A stretch of DNA of 64,000 nt from Antennarius striatus (GCF_040054535.1 NC_090777.1:15787501-15851500), one strand, 5' to 3'; positions 45,395 to 61,483 are shown, counted from the stretch's first letter. Notes: generated from the sequence alone by a model not told the origin. Numbers and translations: made by a program.

Positions 45395-47180
45395 ATCAGA
45401 CCAAATAATCACCCTCTTCAAAAAGGGTGAACGGAAGGTGTGTTCCAACTATAGGGGGATCACACTCCTCAGCCTCCCAGGGAAAGTCTATTCCAGGGCA
45501 CTAGAGAGGAGGATTAGACCTATAGTCAAACCACGGATTTAGGAGGAACAATGCGGTTTTCGTCTCAGTCGCAGAGCACTGGACCAGCTCCACACTCTCC
45601 ATCGAGTGGCCGAGGGCCCATGGGAGTTTGTCCAACCACTCCACATGTGTTTTGTAGATCTAGGGAAGGCATTCAATCATGTCCCTCGTGGTATCTTTTG
45701 GGGAATGCTTTTGGAGTATGGGGTTCGGGGCTCTTTGCTGAGGGATGTCCGGTCCCTGTATGACTCAGCTTGGTTCACATTGCCGGCAGTAAGTCAGACC
45801 TGTTCCAGGTGCATATTGATTGGGGCGGCAGTGGCTCAGCGGTAGAGCAGATGTCTTGAAGACGGATCGCCAGGCCATCGGTGGATCGATTCCCACTCCC
45901 ACCATGACATCCCTTGGAGTGTGAGCTGACAGTGGGAGGTGTCAGCTCACCTCCCAGCCACTGCCGAGGCGCCCTTGAGCGAGGCGCCCTTGAGCGAGGC
46001 GCCCTTGAGCAAGGCGCCGTCCCCACCACAAGCTGATCATTTGGAGCGCGACCTCCGAGCGCGACCCGTCACTCTTCCTCCCCTGGACTAACTGCATGAT
46101 TACAGGCCCCTAGTGTGCTGTGTTTCGGGGGCGTTGTTCACAACACTGTGTGATGTGCTAAAAACTAACACAAATGCATGTACTGAGCGTGTAAAGAGAA
46201 TTTCCCCTCTGGGGATCAATAAAGTTTGAATTATTATTATTATTATTATTATATTGGACTTAGGCAGGGCAGCTGTTCACAATATTCATGGACAGAATTG
46301 CTTGGCGCATCCAGGATCCGGAAGGAGTCTGATTTGTGGACCAAAGGATTTCTTCTCTGCTTTTTGTGGACGATGTTGTCCTGTTGGCTTCATCAAACCT
46401 GGACCTTCAGCGTGCACTGGGATGGTTTGTAACTGAGTGTAATGCGATTTGGATGAGGATCAGCACCTCTAAATCTGAGGCCATGGTTCTCGACCGGAAA
46501 AGGGTGGTGTGCCCTCTTCAGGTTGGTAGAAAGTCTTTGCCCCAAGTGGAGGAGCTTAAGTATCTTGGGGTCTTGTTCATTAGTGACGGAAGGATGGAAC
46601 GTGAGATTGACCGACGGATCAGTGCAGCGCTGTATAGGTCTGTCGTTGTGAAGAAGGAGCTGAGTCGCAAAACGAAGCTCTCGATTTACCGGTCAATCTA
46701 CCTTCCTACTCTCACATGTGGTCATGAGCTTTGGGTCATGACCAAAAGGACAAGATCCAGGATACAAGCGGCTGAAATGAGTTTCCTCCGTAGAGTGGCC
46801 AGGCGCACCCTTAGAGATGGGGTGAGGAGCTCAGTGACCAGGGAGGAGCTCGGAGTAGAGCCACTGCTCCTCCACCTTGAGCGGAGCCAGCTGACGTGGC
46901 TCGGGCATTTGTTCCGGATGCCTCTTGGACGCCTCCCTGGGGAGGTGGTCCAGGCATGTCCTACTGGGAGGAGACCTCAGGGACCTAGGGACCTAGGACA
47001 CATTGGAGGGACTATGTATCTTGCCTGGCCTGGGAACACCTCGGGATCCCTCCGGAGGAGCTGGAGGAGGTGTCTGGGGAGAAAGAAGTATGGGCATCCC
47101 TCCTGAGACTGTTGCCCCTGCGACCCGCAGTAAGCGGTTGAAGGGGGGTGGGTGGATGGATGGATGGATGTATGGATGGA
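45395..47180 (+). mobile_element. LINE A, 3' part (RT and C-terminal tail), interrupted by a SINE
   Basis: It resumes with T-L-F-K-K-G-E-R-K-V-C-S-N-Y-R-G-I-T-L-L-S, H-M-C-F-V-D-L-G-K-A-F, then after the SINE G-L-R-Q-G and frame 46336-47106 with L-L-F-V-D-D-V-V-L-L-A-S (usual F-A-D-D changed), Y-L-G-V-L-F, G-H-E-L-W-V-M-T and L-L-H-L-E-R-S-Q-L. It ends in a (GGAT/GATG)n tail at 47152-47180. Frameshifts and stops make it inactive. Confidence -1.
45827..46250 (+). mobile_element. tRNA-derived SINE
   Basis: It begins GGGGCGGCAGTGGCTCAGCG with A-box TGGCTCAGCGG and B-box GGATCGATTCC (about 45893), the RNA polymerase III promoter of tRNA-derived SINEs. It has a GAGGCGCCCTTGAGC block repeated about four times (45964-46015) and an AATAAAGTTTGAATTATTATT...(ATT)n tail. 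ATATTG flanks both sides (left about 45816-45821, right at the end of the ATT tail), a probable target duplication inside LINE A. Confidence -1.
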
Positions 47181-50139
<2,959 letters not shown>

Positions 50140-52376
50140 ATGGCTCACCTCATCCGACACAAGCTGACCAACAAGCTGACCAACGCGGCCCACACGGTGT
50201 CCAACAAATCCCAGGCCAAGGTCAGCGGGGTGTTCGCCCGGCTGGGCTTCCAGGCCGCCACGGACGAGGAGGGTTTGGGCTTTGCAGAGTGCGACGACTT
50301 GGATTATGACTACAGGCAAGGGATGCAAATGGATGTCCTCCAGGGAGAGGAGGACGGGAGGCACATGAACGGAGAGGGGGAAATGGACGGGGACAGCCAC
50401 TACCAGAGGGACGGCACCGGTCGGAGGCCCTCCACCCTCAAGACAGGAGGGTCCCTGGAGGAGGACAAGCCCAAAATCACGACGTGGGAAGCTGGCTGGA
50501 ACGTCACCAATGCTATTCAGGTATTGTGGGATTACATCCATCCTGAATGTGCTGTTTTAGATTAAGATTAGGCCTGCAAAATGTCACCTTGAAGATTTTC
50601 ACATTTATAGGTGAAAACAAAGATGAGAGTCAGACTAAAAACGCTGCATTAAATAATGGCGCTAAGATGATGTGGAGTTTTTGATTGTATTAAAGATTGT
50701 ATAAATAAATTGTCAGAATATGAGTGATTTCATGGTAACCGACTGTTCCTATATGTATTTATTCAAATCTCTTTATCAGTGGGGCTGCAGGCAGGGCCTG
50801 CTGGATTTTGATTGTCCTGCACCTCAGTTCTTATCGGCGTTTAAATCAAATTAAAATAAAAATCCAACCAATTACAATTCTTTTGTGTGTGTAACGCCTT
50901 AATTCAAGTGTTAATTCAACCTACAGCATATACAAGTGAAATATCTTTTTTTTTTTTCACGAGCGAAGCAAATTAGAAATTAATTCCTGCTTGTATGAGT
51001 GATGTTGAAATGAGTCAGCTAAGAAAAATATAAGAAAGAAAAATGCAAAACGTATTATAATTTTATTTCTTGAGTCTTATTCCGGACATGAGCTGCGTGA
51101 GACATTGGTTGCATGCCTGTGCTGCTCGGCCTGTCATTGCGATGTGGGCCTCGTCCATTACCACTCAACTGCGCTTCTCTGTCCGCAGGGCATGTTCGTC
51201 CTCGGCTTGCCGTACGCCATTCTCCATGGCGGATACCTCGGTCTCTTCCTCATTATCTTCGCGGCTGTGGTTTGCTGTTACACCGGCAAAATCCTCATTG
51301 CGTGTCTGTACGAGGACAACGAGGATGGCATCAAAGTGCGCGTCAGGGACTCCTATGTTGACATCGCCAACGCCTGCTGCGCACCCCGCTTCCCATCTCT
51401 GGGCGGCCACGTGGTGAACGTGGCTCAGATCATTGAATTAGTCATGACGTGCATCCTTTACGTCGTGGTCAGCGGGAACCTGATGTACAACAGTTTCCCG
51501 GGCTTCCCCGTCTCCCAGAAAGCCTGGTCTGTGGTGGCCACGATCGCACTCCTGCCCTGCGCATTCCTGAAGAACCTCAAGGCCGTGTCCAAGTTCAGCT
51601 TGCTCTGCACCCTGGCACACTTCGTCATCAATGTTCTGGTGATTGCCTATTGCCTCTCTAGGGCGCGTGAGTGGGCGTGGGAGAAGGTCAAGTTTTATAT
51701 TGATGTCAAGAAATTCCCAATCTCAATTGGCATCATCGTTTTCAGCTACACGTCCCAGATCTTCCTCCCCTCCCTGGAGGGTAACATGCAGAGGCCCAGT
51801 GAGTTCCACTGCATGATGGAGTGGTCTCACATTGCAGCCTGCGTCCTCAAGGGGCTCTTCGCCTTGGTGGCCTACTTGACATGGGCAGATGCTACCAAAG
51901 AGGTCATCACAGATAACCTGCCGTATACCATCAGGGCTGTGGTGAACATCTTCCTCGTCGCCAAAGCATTGCTTTCTTACCCACTGCCGTTCTTTGCTGC
52001 AGTTGAGGTTTTGGAGAAATCATTGTTTCAGGATGGCGGGAGAGCACTCTTCCCTAACTGCTACGGCCCTGGAGGACAATTGAAATCGTGGGGTCTGGCT
52101 CTTCGAATTGGACTTGTAGTTTTCACCCTGCTTATGGCTGTCTTTGTCCCACATTTTGCACTACTTATGGGTTTAACTGGGAGCCTCACCGGTGCTGGTC
52201 TGTGTTTCCTCTTGCCAAGCCTCTTCCACCTTAAACTCCAGTGGAGGAATCTCCAATGGCACCACGTCTTCTTCGACGTTGCCATTTTTGTTATTGGAGG
52301 CATATGCGCCATATCTGGCTTCATCCATTCAATTGAAGGGCTCATAGAGGCGTTCAAGTACAATATCCAAGACTGA
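50140..52376 (+). CDS. slc32a1: Vesicular inhibitory amino acid transporter (VGAT/VIAAT), complete
   Basis: Two coding exons, 50140-50520 and 51189-52376, split in phase 0 at A-I-Q|G-M-F-V-L-G; 522 residues against 525 in human. The start ATG 50140 gives M-A-H-L-I-R-H-K-L and the conserved [14 protein letters not shown] cytosolic segment, then an acidic tail up to the first helix. Exon 2 holds the Aa_trans membrane domain with landmarks [34 protein letters not shown] and [10 protein letters not shown]. It is a proton-coupled antiporter loading GABA and glycine into synaptic vesicles of inhibitory neurons. The two-exon structure matches the vertebrate gene. Neighbouring ACTR5 and BPI/LBP agree with human 20q11.23 synteny. 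Confidence -1.
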
Positions 52377-52829
52377 GATCGTCAGAGATGACCTTTGCTG
52401 AAGGACGATGTCCTAAAATGTCACCGGTTGTCACAACACAGACCTTATTGATGCATCGTGTAAACCTTTTGACATCTAAGCTCATGAGGAGGATTATTTG
52501 TGTGAAATGTACATCTTTTTATTTTGCCTTCGTGATAATGTGCAATAATTAACTCTACAATCATAGTGTCAAGTAGTTTACTCATTCAAGAACACTTTTC
52601 ATGAACTGGACAGAAAAGGCAACCTCCGAATGGAAGGAGGTGAAAAAATATGTGGGTGTTGAGCCTGTCCAGATATCAGTCTTCATACAAAGTTGTTGAA
52701 GATCCAGTGAAATTGTCTGCCATGGGTATAACTGTGAGTGTATACGTGTTCATATCTGGGGAATGAAATATGTGAAAATGATGCAGTGATTATGTTTGTA
52801 GATATATCGGTAATCCCACTTCCGAAAAA

Positions 52830-52835
52830 AATAAA
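52830..52835 (+). promoter_or_regulatory. Candidate poly(A) signal of SLC32A1
   Basis: AATAAA about 450 bases after the stop; a second AATAAATAA lies near 52858. Confidence -1.
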
Positions 52836-53897
52836 CCAAGACACCCATCGTTCTTTGAATAAATAATCCATGACTTACTTCTGTGTAGGCCAAATGGTGA
52901 AAGAGTTTTTTTTGTTTTGTTTTTGTGTTTTATTTTCAGTCCTATGCTACCAGTAGTTCTCGTTGGTTCATTTGTTTTCTTGGTATTTCACGTGTCATTC
53001 TGGATGAAGTGAATTCAAAGTGCAAGCAAGTTGTTCGTAATCTTGTTTATGAAAAATGTCTGTCTGATAATATTCTCTTCCTATTAAACGTGTTAATCGT
53101 TATTTAAAGGAACTAATCTTGGTGTGTGAGACAAAGAGTATTTGTTGAATTAAGAGACAAATAAATCAAATATTTTGTGGCTGGTGATTGTAACGTTTCT
53201 TTGAAATGTAGGCAGGGATGACTGAGAAGTCAATGATGATGCATTGTCTTTCCTTTCTGCTCCTGCAGTCCTTCTTTCTTGAAATAACAGAAACTTTCCA
53301 AACTTTTCTCTTAGCATGGGGTTTAATATTGTGTCTCAGCTGATCTACAGTCAATCTGAAATTTTCAGTATTTACTTTAATGTTGCAGAGGCCTGAAGAA
53401 CAGGTTACAGGAGTTGAAACCTGATAAGATATGTAAATATGAGAGAAGCAACAGAACAGATACTGTACCACTGTAAAGCTGAGTCTGGCTGACAGATCAC
53501 AGAACATATTAAAGCTGCTGTTAACTGAAGTTGCAAAAGAATTAACAAACAGGAGACTTCACTTTCTTACCTTATTTTTTAAAAATAACTATTAGATATC
53601 TATTCAAATTCAAGTGTATGAACGTTTACTTTAATGGTTTAGCAACCATAGTTCCCGTTTACTCTGCTAAAAACAGTAGTAGGTCTCATGATATTAGATA
53701 TCAGTTTCACTTCTCAATGTACACAGGCTGTGTTCTGTGAAGACAGATGTGTTCAAAAGCTGACTTTCACGGCACATACACTCAGTTCTGCAGTGCTTCA
53801 GGTAAGCCAATGATATCATTGATCATGTTTTTTGTGACTAAAGTGTTTGATTCCTGAACTTGATATTTCAGCACACAGCAGGCTGCCGGGGAGAAAA

Positions 53898-56800
53898 ATG
53901 CTTCCATCTTTGATAACCCTGCTCATTTTCCTCTTTTGTACCTGTGGAGAAAATCCTGCTGTACGATTCATTCTGACTGATAAAGGACTTCAGTACGGTG
54001 AGGTCATGTGTGATGGTGTAATTTATACACTTTTATCCTTTTTAAAGTAGAAATAATGACTTAATGATTTCAAGTGATAAAACTTTATATGTGCTGTTCA
54101 GGAAAGCATGTAGGAGCAGGTTGGGTTCAAGATAAGTTGGGGCTAATCACCCTCCCTGACATCAGTGGTGAAATTCCCATCAGCATCTTTGGCACCTTGG
54201 ACTACACACTAACAGGGTAATGTGTCAGGATAGCACTGCATGCTAACAGGGTAATGTGTCAGGATAGCACTGCATGCTAACAGGGTAATGAGTCAGGATA
54301 GCACTGCATGCTAACAGGGTAATGAGTCAGGATAGCACTAAATCCTAAAGGGGTAATGTGTCAGGATAGCACTGCATGCTAACAGGGTAATGTGTCAGGA
54401 TAGCACTACATGCTAATAGGGTAATGAGTCAGGATAGCACTACACGCTAACAGGGTAATGTGTCAGAGTAGCACTACATGCTAACATGGTAATGTGTTAG
54501 GGTAGCACTACATGCTAACAGGGTAAGTGTCAGGATAGCACCACACGCTAACAGGGTAATGTTTTAGGATAGCACTACATGCTAACAGGGTAATGTGTCA
54601 GAGTAGCACTACATGCTAACAGGGTAATGTGTCAGAGTAGCACTACATGCTAACATGGTAATGTGTTAGGGTAGCACTACATGCTAATATGGTAATGTGT
54701 TAGGGTAACACTACATGCTAACAGGGTAATGTGTCAGGATAGCACTACATGCTAACAAAGTAATGTGTCAGAGTAGCACTACATGCTAACATGGTAATGT
54801 GTCAGAGTAGCACTACACGCTAACAGGGTAACGTGTCAGGGTGCCATCCTGACACATTAACAGGGTAATGTGTCAGGATAGCACTACATGCTAACAGGGT
54901 AGTGTGTCAGAGTAGCACTACATGCTAACAGGGTAAGGTATCAGGGTAACACTACACGCTAACAGGGTCATGTTTCAGGCTAGCACTACATGCTAACAGG
55001 GTAATGTGTCAGGATAGCACCACTACATGCTAACAGGGTAATTTGTCAGGTAGCGCTACATGCTAACATAGTAATGCTTCAGGGTAATGACTGCTGCTGA
55101 CCATACTTTTGATTTAGTTCGTTCAGAGTTCTTCCCAGAACTCAGATCTTCACTCTTACTTTGGTCTTCTCTCTCCTGGCGTCCTCCAGCACCACCATAA
55201 CAAAGTGTGACTTTCCAGAGCCGTCTGTTGAGTTTGATCAGAACGTCACAGGATTTAAGACATCCATCTCCGGCCTCAGCGTTGCAATGACCGGCTCATG
55301 GATGTCACAATATTTATTAATGTGAGTCTTCACTTATTTCTACACAAGTACAAACTCAAAGTCAGTCAACTTTATTGTCAAATGTACCATATATGACATA
55401 CAGCACAGATGAAATTACAATCCTCTCAGACCCACTGGCAGTAAAAAAACACACACAAAAGAACCTCTTTAGTGGGAGAGAGAGGAGCCTATACCAAATA
55501 GGTTTGTCACAGTGAAACCCAACAAAACCCAACAAAACCCTCCAGAGCAAGTATAAGCAACAGTGGAAGGATAAAACTCCCTCATTGAGGAAGAAACTCT
55601 GGGCAGGACCCAGACTGCCCGCCTTGACCGGTTGGGTGGGAAAGGAAATATACTGGGGATAGAGACACGGCAAGGAAAAGAGAGAGACACAGAGAGGGAG
55701 AGAGTGGCATATAGATCAGAATTTCCAGTCCAAATTGTGCTGTAGTTGCTGAAGTGGAGTCGGAATTCCAAAGCCTTTGGATTTCCTGACTTTGATAATT
55801 GTTCCCCACCTGTCAACAAGAAGCACAAAGACAGTATCTTGCGTGGAAAAAGCCTCCCACTCTCCAACAATACTCATTTCTGGTTTGATCTTCCAACAGT
55901 TAGCTTCCATAACAGGGACTGCAGAAAAGTTATCAGAGTAGAAATGGGGTTAATGATTTTTAGCTTTACTCTGAATGAAAGAAAGACGATTAATTAACCA
56001 ACATGAAGCAATTACTGCTTCATGTTGACCACTTAATTTAAACTTAATCCAGAACCCAAAGCAAAAACTTACTTACTTACTAAAATGCAACAAATCTGCC
56101 TCAGCAGTTTACATCTCAAAATAAAGTTAACGTTACGTTAAAACAAGTAGAAAGAGTGGAAAAACAAAATAAACAAGGAATATTTAGTGACGTACCGGGC
56201 AAGATGTTATCACAACATCAAAGAACTTATTTCTTCAAGGTTCCCAAGTTCACTACTGCTGCTGTGACGTTTGCTTGTCTGACGTCATTTATGTATTAAA
56301 GGAAGAGTCTCCATTACTATTTTGTCTATAATTCATTCTCTCTTATATGTGAAACGTCATTGTTTTTTGGCACATCAATACATTTAAAATGGAATTGTTA
56401 TCCCAAATTAAACAGAGTCAGTTTAAACTAGTAGTTTAATGATTGCAAATCAATGAGCGATGAGAGATTTATTATTTCCAACAAGAACGTTCTGTGATCA
56501 ACATCCAGTGCATCTTAATTGTTCTTTAGTGCAGGCATCCCTTACTGCAGAAGGTTCTCTGAATATGTCCACCAACCTGGCCTGACTTTGTCTGTTCCCT
56601 GCGTGTCTAGAGAGAGCACAGGATCATTCAACATTGCTGTGTTTGGTGTGGGTGTGACCTCTGTGTTGAAGTTGGGGAAAGATGCTGATGGACATTTGTC
56701 CATCACCTGTGTCATCTGTGACGCTAATGTTGGAGATGTGGACTTACAGGTCAACGGAGGAATCAGGTAAATTAGAAACAAGGGGGGAAAGGATGAAGTC

Positions 56801-59800
56801 CCGACGGATATAAGCCCTGTATTTTCATTTGTCAGTGCTTGGATCTTCCAACATGCTGTGAACCATTACAAAGAGCAAATCAGGAGTGAAATAGAGGGTA
56901 GAGTGAGTGTTTCTCTCTATTTTTGATACACATACACGTGGAGGCTCGATCTATTCTATATGAATTTCAGATTAAGAACTGTTTTCACCACAGATCTGCT
57001 CTGGAGTGAAGGAATTCATTATGAACATGGAGCACCACCTGGAGGCCATGAACGGTACTGAAGCACTCTTCTGAGAGGCCCTGAAATAAAATAAAATTGT
57101 ACAATTGAAATCAGTTACAGAAGTCAAAAGTGTCTTCAGGTTTAGTCAAAAGTAAAACATCAGTCAAAATTCTAATAAAGAGATTAGTGAGTTGACCCAT
57201 TATTTCTATTCTGGTTAGTTTCGTTTGATGTGGATCAATATGTTACTCTTGAGCTCCCTCTCACTGACTTACCTGATGTCAATACTTCAAGTCTGAATTT
57301 GGGTTTTAAGGTAAGCAAAACATGTAAAAGTACTTTCTTGAATGGTTTCATTTTCCCTGACAACTGGACACCTCATCTCTTTCATTTCTTTGAACAAAAA
57401 TGTCACTTCTTTGAAAAAAAAAAACACAAGAAGAATTTAGCACATTCCTAAACAGTCCTTTTAATTAATTTTAATCCTTATCCAAATTCCAGTTAAAAAA
57501 ATGCATTGTGAAATTTACCCATTCCAAATTCTGACAGTTACATACTTGATGTATGATTAACCCCCAAACCACCTTCATAGTCATCCATCACAGGGTTTAT
57601 GGACAAAAAAACCCCAAATGTTCATGCAGTTGGACAAAATTCCTGAATTCAAATCAAATTATATGATAAGACAGATGAACACAAAATCTTGAACAGCTTT
57701 TGATCGATTATTTTCTCACCTTTATTTATAGGGAGAGTTCTACAGCACCAGAACTCACAAAGACCCCCCCTTTGAGGCCCAGCCATTCGCTGTTCCTCAG
57801 CAGCCGGACTACATGCTGTCAGTCAGCCTGTCTGAATACACTTTGAACTCTGCTTCATATGGATACTACTCATCTGGGTTGTTTCAAGTCCTCGTCAATG
57901 ATAGCATGGCAAGTAAAAGCTCTCCTGTTTATTTTTGTGAGCTGTAATTTTTTACTGCCCTAAATCACATCTGTGGTTAATCATTGTTGTTTCCCTCTCA
58001 GATACCTCCATACATCCCTGTGCGCTTAAATACTAGCTATATGGGGCATTTGGTTCCTCAGGTAGGTTTACCTGTAATCTATGCATTATAAGGATGTATG
58101 TGATTTAAAAAGGATCATGTTTTTTTGGAGATATAATCTCGGCGATTCATGGAAATTAGGATTAAGTCAAAAATTCTGTTTTTCTGTCTCATTTACATTT
58201 AGCAGGTTAACCCAAAAACTACTGGATAGGTTTTCATGAATTGTTGTGGGAGGGTCGGACACATGGCAGACAAGTTCAAATTAAACTTTGAAATCAATCT
58301 AGATTAAAGTATGGATTCATGATTTTTTTTTTTTAAACCTACATTAGACCATTACAAGAAATGAAACCATTTGTGCCCATTAAGATTGAACTGATGGATA
58401 AATTACTACAGATGGATGGAACCAGCTTCTGAACTCAAATGGTTACAGGCATGATTGCATGAAATGTACACCAGAGGCTGCAGTCAGAGATGGAAACAGG
58501 TGACTGAATTTTAGGAAGTGTCATCTGAACAGCTGAAAATAGCTAAACAGGAAATGCAGAAGCTGCTTTTCTTATGACAAAAGGAATGATCCAAGTCACT
58601 GGTGTCTGTTTTTCAAGGTGAAAGAATCTAAATGCAGGTGATTAGAAATAAATGCAACATTTTAGCTGGCACTCTCCTCTTCGGTTGAGGTTTGACGGAG
58701 CCTATCCTGTTTTCCTCCTTGCTCTGTTCAAGAAAACAGCTCTTTGTTATAGAAATATCCTAGAATTGCACATCCTCCATCTACTTCCTTTCTCTCTGCA
58801 GCTCCCCAAGATGTTTCCAGGTCTGATGATGAATCTGCAGGTTTATGCCAGAGAGTTTCCTCTGTTTTTATTTCATCCTGCTGCAGTTAGTCTGGGTGTC
58901 TTGGGTGCCATCAAGGCTTTTGCCATCCAACCAAATGGTACCAAGATCCCACTGTTCACACTCAATGTTGTGAGTACTTTTAGTTTTTGGCTGGTGAATA
59001 TACTGTATAAACCCATCATGAATACCTAATAGTGTAAGCCAGCAGTGCATCAAACAAGCTCTAGTGGATACTTAGGTACAATCACATCTTGTAGGTGATC
59101 CAGGAGTAGGACTTGCTCTTAAACGTTTCTACATTTGCTGAAAATTAATTAATCATAGAACTATTTTCAATATTGATTAATTATTAAAGTAAAAGTATGC
59201 AATATCAAATATAGAATTACATTTAGTGTTTATATGTAAAATTCTATCATAGACCAAAACATTAACTGATGAAATGTTAAATACAGATGAGTTTAAATAA
59301 ATACAATCACTGGCTGCAGACGTAATTCAGGCCTCTTTCTTTCAGAACTCAGAATTCAGCAGTAAAGCGTGGATTACTGATGGGAAACTGAAGGGCTCTG
59401 TGGGAATGAGCAGGTCAGGATCATCTTGTTTTAAAGCACACATCTGACCCAAAGCCTATCAAGTCAAACTTAAATTAATTAAACTTTACTTTCAGTCTTA
59501 CATTGACGCTGGCATCGAGTGAAGTGGGAAGCTTTAAGGTACATGAAAAATAACGTACTAAACTACATTTTTTTCCCATTAAATAAATATTCATTACATT
59601 GAAGCTGAGAAAAGCAAAGAGACAATCTTTAACATCCAATCCAATCCAATCCAAACTTTATTTGTTGAGCACTTTACCACAACCGCAGTCGACCAAAGTG
59701 CTGTAGCACGACAAATGACAAATGACATGACAAAATACATGTCCGCGTTATCTTAGAGATCAATAATGCTGTTTGTCAAACTCATTGGCAGGCATTGATT

Positions 59801-60851
59801 ATTAAGGGACCTGAGACATGTCTGTGGAGCATGTTCACGTTCTGTCTGTGTTTGTAAGGGTTCCCTCTGGATTCCTGGATTCCTCCCACCACCAACAGCA
59901 TAGTATGAGTTACTCTAAATGGGCGGAAGGTGTGGATATTTATCTTCTGTTGAACTGACAACTTGTCTAAACTTAAGTTAATTCAACTCAATTCAATTGG
60001 ACTCCTTCTGGTCAGCAATGATTTTAATTGAATGGAAATGGAGCTTGCGTTCAAGTCGCTGCATAACTTCATCAACGCAAGTGTTATGCTGCTGGAAAGC
60101 TGTTCAAGCTACTAAAAAAGGTGGTTGAACCAGCAGCGATACTACTTTTAGCACTGCAAACATATAGTATAGGAAAGAGCCCCAAAAGATTTTATGCTAG
60201 TCACAGGTCACATTGCGCTTTTTGCAGACAGATGCTCTTGAAAGACTTGTGAGGATGGGATCAGTGGTCGCCATGATGGAACTGAACGGTAAGTCTGTTT
60301 GTGCTCAGCGCTGACTTCCTGACTGTCATGTCAGTCATTAACCAGTGTCCTGTTAAAATCAATAAATGTCCACCCTCAACACGTGAGGTTAAATATCACT
60401 TGCTTCCACACATTCATTTATATCCACTCCAGTCACTTGTATTTTTAAATAAAGATCATCAAAGGCTTATAAGGTTGACTATAAACATGTTCATTATATC
60501 CATCATAGTAAACTAGAACAGTCTAGAGGGGCATATTCTGCATTTCCTTCATAACATAATCGTAAAATATTGAGGAAATTTCACAATGATATAGATGGAA
60601 AATAATGTGTCTGCAGGACATTCTGCTTTTCTTTAACAGCAACTTTTCTATTTCAGAGAGGCTGGGTAACGGTGTGGATTTACCCCGAATGAAACAAGCA
60701 GAGCTGGTCAACACAGTCCTGGAGCTGTATGAGGTCAGTTTTATTACAAGGACACACATTTGAGCATAAATGTCATCCGTCTAATTACTGTCTTCATTCC
60801 TAACAGGGATTTATAGCCATTTCTACAGATGCTCAGATATTGCTGACATAA
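53898..60851 (+). CDS. bpi/lbp: BPI/LBP family lipopolysaccharide-binding protein, complete
   Basis: Fifteen coding exons: 53898-53997, 54102-54216, 55190-55321, 56611-56766, 56836-56902, 56994-57054, 57219-57310, 57732-57908, 58002-58061, 58802-58969, 59346-59413, 59496-59538, 60228-60288, 60657-60733, 60807-60851; 473 residues, frame kept at every joint. Residues 1-17 (MLPSLITLLIFLFCTCG) are a signal peptide, so the protein is secreted. N-terminal BPI1 domain: R-F-I-L-T-D-K-G-L-Q-Y-G and I-S-I-F-G. Cysteines in I-T-C-V-I-C-D (exon 4) and I-C-S-G-V (exon 6) can form the family disulphide. BPI2 domain: I-P-P-Y-I-P-V-R-L, L-P-K-M-F-P-G-L-M-M-N-L. The family binds lipid A in innate defence. Intron 8 is GC-AG. 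Fish BPI and LBP cannot be told apart here. Confidence -1.
54206..55090 (+). repeat. ~34-bp minisatellite built from the exon 2 splice donor
   Basis: About 25 tandem copies of CTAACAGGGTAATGTGTCAG plus GATAGCACTRCATG. The first unit starts inside BPI/LBP exon 2 (its last bases CTAACAGG, donor GTAATG), so each copy repeats the exon-intron junction. Variant units carry GGGTAAGTGT, ATGGTAATG or small indels. Confidence -1.
55357..55445 (-). mobile_element. L2-type LINE 3' end fragment
   Basis: The reverse complement of this segment closely matches the 3' end of LINE B at about 45165-45255 (CAGAGAG..ACTGCAATTTCATCTG, then ACATTTGACAATAAAG and the TTTGAC tail). It lies in BPI/LBP intron 3. The next 300 bases to about 55730 look like another fish dispersed repeat of unknown class. 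Confidence -1.
59636..59745. repeat. Short dispersed repeat fragment in BPI/LBP intron 12
   Basis: A (CCAAT)n start followed by TTTATTTGTTGAGCACTTTA and GTCGACCAAAGTGCTGTA, a form common in dispersed fish repeats. Class not determined. Confidence -1.
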
Positions 60852-60928
60852 GACTTCAAATGACAAAGACACCAGACCTTATGTGGCACCACATGATGAA
60901 AGTGCCTGTGCTTTTTTCTCAGGGCCAC

Positions 60929-60934
60929 AATAAA
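60929..60934 (+). promoter_or_regulatory. Poly(A) signal of BPI/LBP gene
   Basis: AATAAA 78 bases after the stop codon, followed by a TTTCTTT stretch. Confidence -1.
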
Positions 60935-61477
60935 CCTTTCTTTACAAATCAACAGTCTCTATATCTCACGCCTACATCTGCAGTATTATAAATGCTTCTT
61001 GGGTGAATATGTAGTAATGGCTCACGCAAAAACTTTTTTGAATATTGTGTGAAGTCTGGCTCATTACTACAAAACAGTAGCTAAGGAAAGGGGTTGTCAG
61101 TAACTTTGTTTTACAAATTTTAGATATCTACTCATAAAAAAATGGCTAAATTGGTATTTATATCACCATATGTAGGGTTGTTATGGGCCTAATGTTTCTT
61201 TTTCATAAGATTTCAATGGTGAAAATTAAAGCAATCACAGCACTCTGTATATCGCTGCATTCTTTACATTACCACCAGAGGGCACTGCACCTCCTCACAC
61301 TCCATACTACAGTATACAGTATATAAATCGCAGGGTGGCAAAACTGGAGTCAGGATCAAACTACTGTACAACCTTTTTAACTGAAGCTAAACATATGGAG
61401 GTAAAAGTAACTACTGGAGGTGAAATCTACAAGACATTTGAAAAACCCACTTCAATTTCATGAAACAATTATAACTC

Positions 61478-61483
61478 TTTATT
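61478..61483 (-). promoter_or_regulatory. Candidate poly(A) signal of PRELID3B
   Basis: Minus-strand AATAAA about 1.5 kb past the PRELID3B stop. The intervening 61484-62965 has no other gene and is best read as a long 3' UTR. The genes BPI/LBP and PRELID3B are therefore convergent, their 3' ends about 0.5 kb apart. Confidence -1.

Noticed and set aside
54206-55090. CRISPR-like look of regularly spaced repeats
   Set aside because: Repeats are contiguous with no unique spacers, and lie in an intron of a vertebrate gene.
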